From NCBI GenBank assembly GCA_964651245.1, contig CAZYVI010000018.1:1-64000 (forward strand): 64,000 bases of DNA, in the 5' to 3' direction. Position numbers and translations under genes: made by a program. Under the pieces are notes generated by a model that was not told the origin of the DNA, did no database searches, and saw only the letters and a list, made by a program, of their open reading frames with translations. Positions 12,701 through 19,433 of this stretch are shown piece by piece. Source of the DNA: Avedoeria sp964651245. Its GTDB lineage: Bacteria; Chloroflexota; Anaerolineae; Epilineales; Epilineaceae. The first letter of the stretch is position 1. Each line of letters opens with the position of its first letter.

Positions 12701-13292
12701 CGAGGTCGGCCAGGATGTCGCGCACCCGCCGGACGTTGTCCTCGCTGTCGGCCAGCTTGCGCACGACGCGCTCGGCCTGCCGCTGCAGCGGCGCCAGGCC
12801 CGCGGCGTCGTCGATCAGGGCGCGGCGCTGGTCGGGGCGCATCGCCACGAAGCTGTCGACGAGCCCTTGGCCGATCACGGTGTAGCTGCCGTGCCCGAAC
12901 CGGCCGCCGACGAGGTCCTGGACGTCGCGGAGGCGCACCCGGGCGCCGTTGATCGTGTACGTCATCGTGCCGTCGCGCTCGGCCCGCCGGCCGATCGTGA
13001 CCTCGCCGAAGTCGATGCCCAGCCCGCCGTCGTGGTTGTCGATCGTCAGGACGACCTCGGCCAGACCGCCGCGGGCGCGGCGTTCGGTGCCGGCGAAGAT
13101 CAGGTCGTCGTTCGTCCGGGCGCGCAGTTGGGTCGGGCGCGACTCGCCGAGCACCCAGCGCACGGCGTCGGCGATGTTCGACTTGCCGCTGCCGTTGGGG
13201 CCGATCACGGCCGTGATCCCGTCCGGGAACGCGAAGCGCGTGCGCGACGCGAAGCTCTTGTAGCCGGCGAGGGACAGCTCGAGGATGCGCAT
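9774..13292 (-). CDS. smc: chromosome segregation ATPase SMC
   Basis: Condensin ATPase that extrudes DNA loops and helps segregate chromosomes. In 1172 residues it shows the full layout: Walker A GPNGSGKSN near residue 32, long coiled coil, globular hinge (about 520-665), returning coil, then signature LLSGGERALTAVALLF and Walker B PFVVLDEVDAALDEAN near the C-terminus. The ATG giving MRILELSLAGYKSF is chosen because this is the canonical SMC N-terminus; longer starts add unrelated residues. It contains only five lysines (YKSF, GKSN, RKLA, GKRS, LKVE), and the coils are built from Ala, Arg, Glu and Asp. No scpA or scpB is near. It is divergent from the glycosyltransferase gene. Confidence 0.96.
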   Translation of the reverse strand: MRILELSLAGYKSFASRTRFAFPDGITAVIGPNGSGKSNIADAVRWVLGESRPTQLRARTNDDLIFAGTERRARGGLAEVVLTIDNHDGGLGIDFGEVTIGRRAERDGTMTYTINGARVRLRDVQDLVGGRFGHGSYTVIGQGLVDSFVAMRPDQRRALIDDAAGLAPLQRQAERVVRKLADSEDNVRRVRDILADLGPRLRRMERLAERAEQHGAVATALRDHLRRWYGWHEAAAAATLAEARGHADALTAERSEAEARSAGARHALDDAAAAAETRDAELRRRRVERDTAAAALAAARQEAAVASAQAAALVREHDAVAAAEERHRHEADALRRRHVELDDAVAAAEHVLADRVTAVDAARQAQQAADDDRAARLAAADARRAELATLEADHARRTARHATLASAHGARAAEQATAEATRTRSAATQAALADAAAEAHQSWTAADADWTAAHAAVGRAEAALAAETTALAAARDANAEARQAVAELEARRQTLEALFREAGADTHVLEALRAGDRVAVRGTVAELIVTADGWEAAAAAALGPLVRAAVVARPSDIAPAVAALGASPSAVHLAPAEMAGAAAGWGPARGERRADELVGAPEAPGLVAVLLGDVAFVDDLAAAQRAVARPDGPARAATRDGALVRRGGAVTIGAGNRDVLDLARQRRALPSALDAARAAAEAAGATVDQRLDARRALEAELARLTEARADAARARDRATRDRDAAAAALDAAAREQAWATERRDRLAGECAALAAELEREAAAIADGAPRVEAARQAVAAAAAAVAAEADDGAAARAAFAAASQAQAGAAAALAGATAARDAVAGELAAAEARATAAAARRDELVAEAARLATAQTTAAAEADRLEAALAGLESALAAAEEDAGAWRARSRADAESLEASRQAVTAVERRAADALVAVARAEDRLARLAEQRAADAEALEIEPAALAAADDNVAAPDAALEESIRTLRRRLRDIGAIDREALATYHESADHHTHLTGQLADLEAADRDLRTALATLDAEMAAGFETTFGRVAEAFGRTFPRLFGGGEAELALTAADDGPPGIDIVARPPGKRSQPLSLLSGGERALTAVALLFALLEVSGTPFVVLDEVDAALDEANVDRFRACLTALAEHMQVIIVTHNRGTVQSAATVYGVTMAEDGASQVVSLKVEPAA

Positions 13293-13302
13293 GGGGCGCG
13301 GC

Positions 13303-13308
13303 AGTATA
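13303..13308 (-). promoter_or_regulatory. -10 element of smc, leaderless geometry
   Basis: Minus strand TATACT ends ten bases before the smc ATG, so the transcript would start only a few bases from the start codon. No Shine-Dalgarno sequence lies before the ATG. The -35 (TTCGGG, 18-base spacer) is weak. Confidence 0.5.
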
Positions 13309-13352
13309 GCGCCCGCGCCGGCGATTCCCGAAGCGGTCCGCCGCCGGCCGTG

Positions 13353-13361
13353 TGCTACACT
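13353..13361 (+). promoter_or_regulatory. extended -10 for the glycosyltransferase/moaC run
   Basis: TGCTACACT: extended TGC (13353-13355) plus TACACT (13356-13361), without a clear -35. It would give a leader of about 60-65 bases before the glycosyltransferase gene and may drive the following genes to rnc. Confidence 0.45.
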
Positions 13362-13432
13362 CGGCGGGTCGCCGGCGGCACTGTGCACGGCCGCGGCGGC
13401 GACGCTCGGGCACCCAGGGGGACGCGTTGCCG

Positions 13433-14188
13433 ATGCTCAAGCCCGACCTGCGTGTCGATGTCGTCATCCCGGTCTACAACGAGGAGCGGGCGCTGCCGCC
13501 GTCCATCGCGGCGTTGCACGCCTTCCTCGGCGCCGAGCTGCCGGTCGATTGGCGCATCGTCATCGCCGACAATGCGTCGATCGACGACACGCCGGCGGTG
13601 GGGCGCGCCCTGGCCGAGCAGTACGGGCGGGTCCACTACCTGCGGCTCGAGCAGAAGGGCCGCGGGCGGGCGCTGCGGCGGGCGTGGTCCGAGAGCGACG
13701 CCGACATCGTCAGCTACATGGACGTCGACCTGTCGACGAACCTCGGGGCGTTCGTCCCGTTGGTCGAGGCCATCGCCGGCGGCGGCTACGACGTGGCGAT
13801 CGGGTCGCGGTTGGCGCGCGGCGCGCGCGTGACGCGGCAGTGGAAGCGCGAGCTGATCTCGCGCGGCTACAACCTTCTGATCAAGCTGTTCTTCCCGCGG
13901 CGCACGTTCGCCGACGCGCAGTGCGGCTTCAAGGCGGTCAGCCGGCGGGCCGTCGACCGGCTCCTGCCGCTCGTCGAGAACAACCATTGGTTCTTCGACA
14001 GCGAGCTGCTGTTGCGGGCGCAGCAGCTGGGGTACCGCATCGCCGAGGTGCCGGTGGAGTGGATCGAGGACCTCGACACGCGGGTCAAGATCGCCAAGAC
14101 CGCGCTCGAGGACGTGCGCGGGCTCATCCGGGTCCGGCTCTCGAGCCCGCCCACGGCGCTGCGGCCGATCCGCCCGCCCACGGCCTGA
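13433..14188 (+). CDS. family 2 glycosyltransferase, dolichol-phosphate-mannose-synthase-like
   Basis: Transfers a sugar from an activated donor, probably to a polyprenyl phosphate on the inner membrane face. The 251 residues hold the GT-A N-terminus DVVIPVYNEERALPPS, the metal-binding region MDVDLSTNLGAF, and the C-terminal NNHWFFDSELLLRAQQLGY typical of this subfamily. No membrane segment is visible. An in-frame TTG at 13427 lies six bases after AGGGGG, so translation may begin two codons earlier than the ATG given. It is followed after 7 bases by moaC. Confidence 0.85.
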   Translation: MLKPDLRVDVVIPVYNEERALPPSIAALHAFLGAELPVDWRIVIADNASIDDTPAVGRALAEQYGRVHYLRLEQKGRGRALRRAWSESDADIVSYMDVDLSTNLGAFVPLVEAIAGGGYDVAIGSRLARGARVTRQWKRELISRGYNLLIKLFFPRRTFADAQCGFKAVSRRAVDRLLPLVENNHWFFDSELLLRAQQLGYRIAEVPVEWIEDLDTRVKIAKTALEDVRGLIRVRLSSPPTALRPIRPPTA

Positions 14189-14195
14189 GGCTGGC

Positions 14196-14729
14196 GTGGG
14201 CTTGACGCACCTCGACGCCGCGGGGCGCGCCCGGATGGTCGACGTCGGCGCCAAGCCCGCGACCGACCGCGAGGCGGTGGCCAGCGGCTGCATCGTGATG
14301 GCCCCGGCGACCCGCGCGGCGATCACCGCGGGCGCGGTGGCCAAGGGCGACGTGCTGGCCGTGGCGCGGGTCGCCGGCATCCAGGCCGCCAAGCAGACCG
14401 CCCAGCTGATCCCGTTGTGCCATCCCCTGGCCTTGACCCGCGTCGCCGTCGACATCGCACCCGACGACGCGGCCGGCGGGCTGCGGGTCACCGCCACGGT
14501 CGCGTGCCACGGCCCGACGGGCGTCGAGATGGAGGCGCTGACGGCGGTGTCGGTGGCGCTCCTGACGATCTACGACATGGCCAAGGCGCTCGACCGCGGC
14601 ATGCGCCTGACCGACATCGGCCTCGTGCGCAAGGCGGGCGGCCGCAGCGGCGACTGGACGGCCGATGCCGGCCACGGGGCGGACGCGACCGGCGCTGCGC
14701 CGGCCCGGCCCTCGGCGACGTCGTCGTGA
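14196..14729 (+). CDS. moaC: cyclic pyranopterin monophosphate synthase MoaC
   Basis: Converts the 3',8-cyclo-dihydro-GTP product of MoaA into cyclic pyranopterin monophosphate, an early step of molybdenum cofactor synthesis in the cytosol. The 177 residues match family length and show ARMVDVGAK, the active-site LIPLCHPL, and the signature GVEMEALTAVSVALLTIYDM followed by AKALD. The start is GTG at 14196. The C-terminus carries about 20 extra Ala/Gly-rich residues. Its stop overlaps the next gene's GTG. Presence in a run with selD hints at a molybdenum- and selenium-dependent enzyme elsewhere in the genome. Confidence 0.95.
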   Translation: MGLTHLDAAGRARMVDVGAKPATDREAVASGCIVMAPATRAAITAGAVAKGDVLAVARVAGIQAAKQTAQLIPLCHPLALTRVAVDIAPDDAAGGLRVTATVACHGPTGVEMEALTAVSVALLTIYDMAKALDRGMRLTDIGLVRKAGGRSGDWTADAGHGADATGAAPARPSATSS

Positions 14730-15832
14730 GCGCCGCCGCGCCCGTCGCCGCCGCTCCGTGGCGGCCCCCGGACGACGGCCTTCGCTGGCCCGTCGTGCCG
14801 CCGTTCGACGCCGCGTCCATCGAGCCGGCCGCCCGCGGCCTCTGGCGCTACCGTGCCGCGCTGGCCGTCGACGGCCGCGCGGCGCCGTTGTCGTTGGGCG
14901 AGGGCGGGACGCCGCTCGTGGCGGACGGGCCGGGCGGGCCGTGGTGGAAGCTGGACTTCCTGCAGCCGACCGGCAGCTACAAGGACCGGGGCTTCGCGAC
15001 GCTGTTCACGGCGCTGCGGGCGGCGGGCGTGCACGCGGTGGTCGAGGACTCGTCGGGCAACGCCGGCGCCAGCGCGGCGGCCTACGGCGCGGCGGCCGGC
15101 ATCGACGTGACGCTGTGCCTGCCCGCAGGGCCGGTGTCGGCGGCGCGGCTTGCCCAGGCCGGGGCCTACGGCGCCGCGATCGACCGCACGGCGCCGACGC
15201 GCGCCGCGGCGTCGAGGCGGGCGGCCGAGCTGGCGGTGGGCGGCGTCGTCCACGCCAGCCACGTCCACCACCCCGCCTACCTCGCCGGTCAGGCCACGCT
15301 GGCGTTCGAGCTCTGGGAGTCCCTCGGCCGGCTGCCCGACGACGTCGTCGTTCCGCTGGGGCACGGTGGGCTGCTGCTGGGGCTGGCGCTGGGGTTCTCG
15401 TCGCTCGTCGCCGGGGGCGTGGCGAAGGCCGCGCCGCGGCTGCACGGGGTTCAGGCGGCGGCGGTCGCGCCGCTGGCCGACGCGTTCGCCCGCGGCGCGG
15501 CGGCGCCGTCGGCCGTCGCCCCTGGCCCGACGGCCGCGAGCGGCATCGCGATCGGCGACCCGCCGCGCGGCGCGGCGGTTCTGGCGGCGGTGCGGGCGAG
15601 CGGCGGCCGCGTCTGGGCGGTCGACGAGGCCGACCTCGCGGCCGGCCACCGCGCGCTCGCCCGCCGCGGCTGGTACGTCGAGCCGACGAGCGCCGTCGTC
15701 GAGCCGGTGGCGCGAGCGCTCGCCGGGCGCGACGGCGGGCCGTGCGTCGTGGCGGTGCTCACGGGGACGGGGCTCAAGGCCGATCCGCCGAGCGCCGCCG
15801 ACGCGACGGCGGCGCTGTCGGGCGGCGCCTGA
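14726..15832 (+). CDS. threonine-synthase-like PLP-dependent lyase
   Basis: A fold-type II PLP enzyme; threonine synthase (O-phosphohomoserine to threonine) is the closest recognisable activity. The 368 residues contain the Schiff-base lysine in GSYKDRGFATLF, the phosphate/PLP loop SSGNAGASAAAYG, GHGGLLLGLALG for the cofactor phosphate, and a C-terminal TGTGLKA. A short N-terminal stretch replaces the longer one of canonical ThrC. The GTG start overlaps the moaC stop (GTGA), and the stop overlaps the selD ATG (TGATG), so all three are translationally coupled. The exact substrate is uncertain. Confidence 0.8.
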   Translation: MSAAAPVAAAPWRPPDDGLRWPVVPPFDAASIEPAARGLWRYRAALAVDGRAAPLSLGEGGTPLVADGPGGPWWKLDFLQPTGSYKDRGFATLFTALRAAGVHAVVEDSSGNAGASAAAYGAAAGIDVTLCLPAGPVSAARLAQAGAYGAAIDRTAPTRAAASRRAAELAVGGVVHASHVHHPAYLAGQATLAFELWESLGRLPDDVVVPLGHGGLLLGLALGFSSLVAGGVAKAAPRLHGVQAAAVAPLADAFARGAAAPSAVAPGPTAASGIAIGDPPRGAAVLAAVRASGGRVWAVDEADLAAGHRALARRGWYVEPTSAVVEPVARALAGRDGGPCVVAVLTGTGLKADPPSAADATAALSGGA

Positions 15833-16959
15833 TGGTGCGCGCCAAGGACGGCAAGTTGGGCGGCGAGATCCGCCTCACCGAGCGCGCGGCGTGCGCCGGT
15901 TGAGCATCCAAGATGGGCCCTGAGGCCCTGGCGCACGTGCTGCGCCCGCTGCAGGCGATGTTCCCCGCCGCCGACCACCCGGCCCTGCTCGTCGGGCTCG
16001 ACGGCGCTGACGACGCGGCCGTGTACCGGCTCGCCGACGACCTGGCGATCGTCGTCACGACCGACTTCTTTCCGCCGGTCGTCGACGACCCGTACGCCTA
16101 CGGCGCGATCGCGGCCGCCAACGCCATGAGCGACGTGTTCGCGATGGGCGGCGAGGTCCTGTTGGCGCTGAACCTGGTCGCGTTCCCCGACGACCTGGCG
16201 CCGGACGAGGCCGCCGCCATCCTGCGCGGCGGCGCCGAGCGCGTCCGCGCCGCCGGGGCGGTCGTGGCCGGCGGCCACAGCATCGTCGACCGTGAGCCGA
16301 AGTACGGCCTGGCGGTGGTCGGCCGCGCCGACCCGGCGCGCCTGCTGCGCAAGGCGGGCGCGCGGCCGGGCGACGCGCTGGTGCTGACCAAGCCGCTGGG
16401 CACCGGGCTCGTCACCACCGCCCTGAAGCGGGCCGAGGCGGGGGCCGACGACGTGGCGGCGGCGGTGGCGTCGATGGCGGCGCTGAACCGCGCCGCCGGC
16501 CACGCCGCGGCCGCCGCCGGGGCCCACGCCGCCACCGACATCACCGGCTTCGGCCTCGTCGGCCATGCGGTCGAGGTGGCCGACGCCTCGGGCGTCCGGC
16601 TTAGGCTGCGGCGCGAGGCGCTGCCCCTCTTGCCCGGCGCGCTGGCCTACGCTGCCGCCGGCTGCGCGCCCGGCGGCACGGCGCGCAACGCGTCGTCGTT
16701 CGGGTCGCGGGTCAGCGGGGACGTCGACGACGTGTGGCGGTCGGTCGTCTTCGATCCCCAGACGTCGGGCGGCCTGCTCATCGCCGTGCCGCCCGGCGCG
16801 GTCGACACCCTGCGGGGGGCGCTGGCGGCCGCCGCGCCGCCCGCCGCGCCGCCCGGCAGCGAAGCCGCCGCGCTCGACCGCGGCCGGACCGCCGCCGTCG
16901 ACGCCGTCACCGTCGTCGGCGAGGTCGTCGAGGGCGACGGGATCGAGGTCGTGGCGTGA
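15832..16959 (+). CDS. selD: selenide, water dikinase SelD, itself a selenoprotein (in-frame UGA = Sec)
   Basis: Makes selenophosphate from selenide and ATP, the selenium donor for selenocysteine. Read from the ATG at 15832, residue 24 is a UGA codon (15901-15903) inside IRLTERAACAG-U-ASKMGP. This is the conserved active-site segment of SelD, where many species carry Cys or Sec followed by a catalytic Lys. Downstream come DDAAVYRL, GGHSIVDREPKYGLAVVG, TDITGFGLVGHA and FDPQTSGGLL. Total length is 375 residues, normal for the family; starting at the ATG at 15913 would delete the catalytic loop. The gene overlaps its neighbours at both ends. A stem-loop suited to Sec insertion follows the UGA. 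Confidence 0.9.
15930..15946 (+). promoter_or_regulatory. candidate bacterial SECIS stem-loop of selD
   Basis: GGCGCA-CGTGC-TGCGCC forms a 6-bp stem with a five-base loop that has G in its first two bases, the loop lying 32 bases after the UGA. This fits the spacing known for bacterial SECIS elements. A second hairpin, GGGCC-CTGA-GGCCC (15915-15928), lies closer to the UGA and is an alternative. Folding was judged by eye only. Confidence 0.5.
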
Positions 16960-17756
16960 GCGGGGAGCGGCCGGAGGCCGAGGCCGAGGGCGATCGCGGC
17001 GTGCGCGAGGCGCCGGGCGCCGACGGCGCCACCGCGTTCGGCTGGACGTGGCACGACCCGGCGCTGCTGCAGGCCGCGCTGACGCACCGTTCGTACGTGA
17101 ACGAACACGCCGACGCCGGCGACGACAACGAGCGGCTGGAGTTCCTGGGCGACGCCGTGCTCGGCTACGTCGTCGGCGAGCGGCTCTTCCGCGCCGCCCC
17201 GGCCGCCGACGAGGGCGAGCTGACGCGGCTGCGGGCGGCGATCGTCTGCCAGGCGTCGCTGGCGCGCTTCGCGGCGCGCCTCGGGATCGGCGACCAGCTG
17301 CGGCTGGGGCGGGGCGAGGCTGCCGGCGGCGGTCGCCAGCGGCCCGCGCTGCTGTGCGCCGCGTTCGAGGCGGTGCTCGGCGCCGCCTACCTCGACGGCG
17401 GCCTCGCGGCCTGCGGCGCCATCCTCGACCCGCTCCTGGCGCCCGAGCTGTCACGCGCCGCGCTGGCGCGCCGGGGCAAGGATGCCCGCAGCCAGTTCCA
17501 GGAGCGCGTCCAGGCGCGCTGGAAGGTGACGCCGCGCTACGAGGTCACCGGCCAGCTCGGTCCGGACCACGCCAAGCGCTTCGTCGTCGAGGTCCGCGTC
17601 GGGGACCGGACCTGGAGCCGCGGCGAGGGGCGCTCCAAGAGCGAGGCGGCGCAGGCGGCGGCCGAGGCGGGGCTGGCGGCGCTCGATGCCCACGACGCCC
17701 GGGAGCGCGCCGCGGCGCGCGCGGCGACCGAGGAGCCCGTCGACGGCGCCGCGTGA
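16956..17756 (+). CDS. rnc: ribonuclease III
   Basis: Cytosolic endonuclease that cuts double-stranded RNA in rRNA processing and mRNA turnover. The 266 residues contain the catalytic signature NERLEFLGDAVLGY, AFEAVLGAAYLDGG with the second acidic cluster, and a C-terminal double-stranded-RNA-binding domain from about residue 170 (SQFQERVQ to SKSEAAQAAAEAGLAAL). The GTG start overlaps the selD stop (GTGA). The 3' end overlaps the next gene by 71 bases. Confidence 0.95.
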   Translation: MSGERPEAEAEGDRGVREAPGADGATAFGWTWHDPALLQAALTHRSYVNEHADAGDDNERLEFLGDAVLGYVVGERLFRAAPAADEGELTRLRAAIVCQASLARFAARLGIGDQLRLGRGEAAGGGRQRPALLCAAFEAVLGAAYLDGGLAACGAILDPLLAPELSRAALARRGKDARSQFQERVQARWKVTPRYEVTGQLGPDHAKRFVVEVRVGDRTWSRGEGRSKSEAAQAAAEAGLAALDAHDARERAAARAATEEPVDGAA

Positions 17757-18882
17757 CGGCCTCTGGCGGCGCGCGGCGGCCATCGCGGCGATCGCGCTGG
17801 CGACCGCGGCGCTGGGCGCCGCCGCGGCGCGCGTCGGCGCGCCGGCGCGCGCCGACGACGCCGTGCGGGCGGTCTCGGTCGCGTGGCGGGGCGTCGACTT
17901 CGCCGGACGGTCCATGACGCAGCTCGCCGGCGAGGTCGTGAACGACGGGGCGACCGCGGTCGGGCAGGTCGAGGTCGTGGCGCGGTTTCGCGACCGGCCG
18001 GGCGGGATGCTCCTGGCGACGGGCACGACGATCGCCCTCCTGCCCGAGCTGGCGCCCGGCGAGCGGTCGCCGTTCCTCCTGCTCGTCGGCCCGCTGGAGC
18101 CGACGGCGGTCGGGCACGTCGACGTGGCGCTCGTCGTGCCCGGGGCGGAGGGCGTGCGCGAGCGCGGGCTGGCGGTGGCGTCGATCGTGACGCGCACCGT
18201 GGCCGGCGTGCCCGCCGTGTTCGGGCGCCTGGTGAACGCTGGGCCGAACACCGCCAGCGCCAGCCACACGAACGTCGTGGCGGCCATCTGGGACGACGAC
18301 GGCCTCCGCGAGCTGCGCGCAGCGACGATGCCGATCCGCTACGAACCGGGCACCGTCGTCGGCCAGGGCCACCCGCCGGGCGTCGACTATCCGTGGTACA
18401 TGCGCTTGCCCGAAGCGCCTTGGACGCGCCTCGAATGGCATGTCGTGGCCCGCCGCTATGCCGATGGCGCATGGCCGGTGCCGCTGGGGATCGTCGACGT
18501 CCGGCGCGAGGACGACGGCGCGACGCCGCGCTTCCGCGGCCGGATCGTGCACTGCGGCGTGCGCGACGCCGTCGACGTGGCCGTCGTGTCGAGCGTCCTC
18601 GACGGGCGCGGCGTCGTGACGTTCTCGCTGGCGGCGGCCGTGCTGGCGCCGCCGCTGCGGCCCGGCGAGAGCCGTCCGCTCGACCTGCGGTGGCCGGGGA
18701 TCGCGCCGGACGTCGACGCCGCCCAGGTGACGCTGCTGGCGCTGGCGCTGGACGACCAGCCCTTGCCGCCGCGCCAGATGCCCTGTGAGACGGCCGGGTA
18801 CGGGGCGGTGCGGACCTGGCTGCCGGCGTTGCAGCGCGGACCCGTCGGCGCCGCCGTTGACGGCGCCCGGGGCGACCGATAG
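17686..18882 (+). CDS. secreted protein with tandem beta-sandwich domains, function unknown
   Basis: A 398-residue exported protein. A basic N-terminus of about 28 residues is followed by a hydrophobic Ala-rich signal segment ending near ARADDAV. The mature part has repeated beta-sandwich units (QLAGEVVNDGATAVGQVEV and RGRIVHCGVRDAVDVAVV) resembling FxLYD/CARDB-like domains. Near the C-terminus lies VRTWLPALQRG, similar to the tails of both beta-helix proteins here. The ATG at 17686 is inside rnc; no other ATG, GTG or TTG lies before the signal segment, so the 71-base overlap is probably real. Confidence 0.7.
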   Translation: MPTTPGSAPRRARRPRSPSTAPRDGLWRRAAAIAAIALATAALGAAAARVGAPARADDAVRAVSVAWRGVDFAGRSMTQLAGEVVNDGATAVGQVEVVARFRDRPGGMLLATGTTIALLPELAPGERSPFLLLVGPLEPTAVGHVDVALVVPGAEGVRERGLAVASIVTRTVAGVPAVFGRLVNAGPNTASASHTNVVAAIWDDDGLRELRAATMPIRYEPGTVVGQGHPPGVDYPWYMRLPEAPWTRLEWHVVARRYADGAWPVPLGIVDVRREDDGATPRFRGRIVHCGVRDAVDVAVVSSVLDGRGVVTFSLAAAVLAPPLRPGESRPLDLRWPGIAPDVDAAQVTLLALALDDQPLPPRQMPCETAGYGAVRTWLPALQRGPVGAAVDGARGDR

Positions 18883-18885
18883 AAT
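18857..18885 (+). promoter_or_regulatory. promoter of the flavin reductase gene, leaderless geometry
   Basis: TTGACG (18857-18862), a 17-base spacer, TAGAAT (18880-18885), and the ATG only eight bases further. The predicted start of transcription falls within a few bases of the ATG. The promoter lies in the 3' end of the preceding gene. Confidence 0.65.
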
Positions 18886-18893
18886 CGCCGCCC

Positions 18894-19433
18894 ATGACCG
18901 CCGCTCCGGACTCCGCCGCATCGCCCGCCGACGCTGTGTCCGCCGAGGACTACCGCGCCGCGATGCGCCACTGGCCCAGCGGCGTCACCGTCGTGACGAT
19001 GGTCGACGACGGTGTCGCCCACGGGATGACGGCCAGCGCGTTCACGTCGGTGTCGATCGCGCCGCCGCTCGTCCTCGTCGTCGTCGACCGCCGCTGGCGG
19101 TCGCACGACATGGTGGCCCGCACCGGCGCGTTCTGCGTGAACGTGCTGGCTGCCGACCAGGCCGAGCGGTCGGACCGCTTCGCCGGCCGGCACGGCGCCG
19201 GCGCCGACCGCTTCGACGGCGTCCCGACCTCCACGGCCGTCACCGGCTGCCCGTGCTTCGACGATGCGGTCGCCTGGTTCGACTGCCGCGTCGACCAGGT
19301 CCATCCGGCCGGCGACCACACAATCTTCGTCGGCCGCGTCGTGGCCTGCCGCGGCGGCGACGCGCGGGCGCCGCTGGTCTTCCACAACACGCGTTACCGC
19401 CGCCTTGCCGACGATACCGACGCCCGCGGATAG
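18894..19433 (+). CDS. flavin reductase family protein (FMN-binding split barrel)
   Basis: NAD(P)H:flavin oxidoreductase-like protein, probably supplying reduced flavin or acting as an FMN enzyme in the cytosol. The 179 residues show the family run RHWPSGVTVVTM, then GMTASAFTSVSIAPPLVLV, and FCVNVLAADQ. Such proteins often serve a two-component monooxygenase, but no oxygenase gene is adjacent. It has its own promoter and no leader. Its 3' end overlaps the next gene by about 29 bases if that gene starts at the TTG proposed here. Confidence 0.88.
   Translation: MTAAPDSAASPADAVSAEDYRAAMRHWPSGVTVVTMVDDGVAHGMTASAFTSVSIAPPLVLVVVDRRWRSHDMVARTGAFCVNVLAADQAERSDRFAGRHGAGADRFDGVPTSTAVTGCPCFDDAVAWFDCRVDQVHPAGDHTIFVGRVVACRGGDARAPLVFHNTRYRRLADDTDARG

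Noticed and set aside
15913..16959. SelD starting at the ATG at 15913
   Set aside because: It would lack the conserved active-site loop, which is found immediately upstream in frame across a UGA codon and begins at an ATG coupled to the previous gene.
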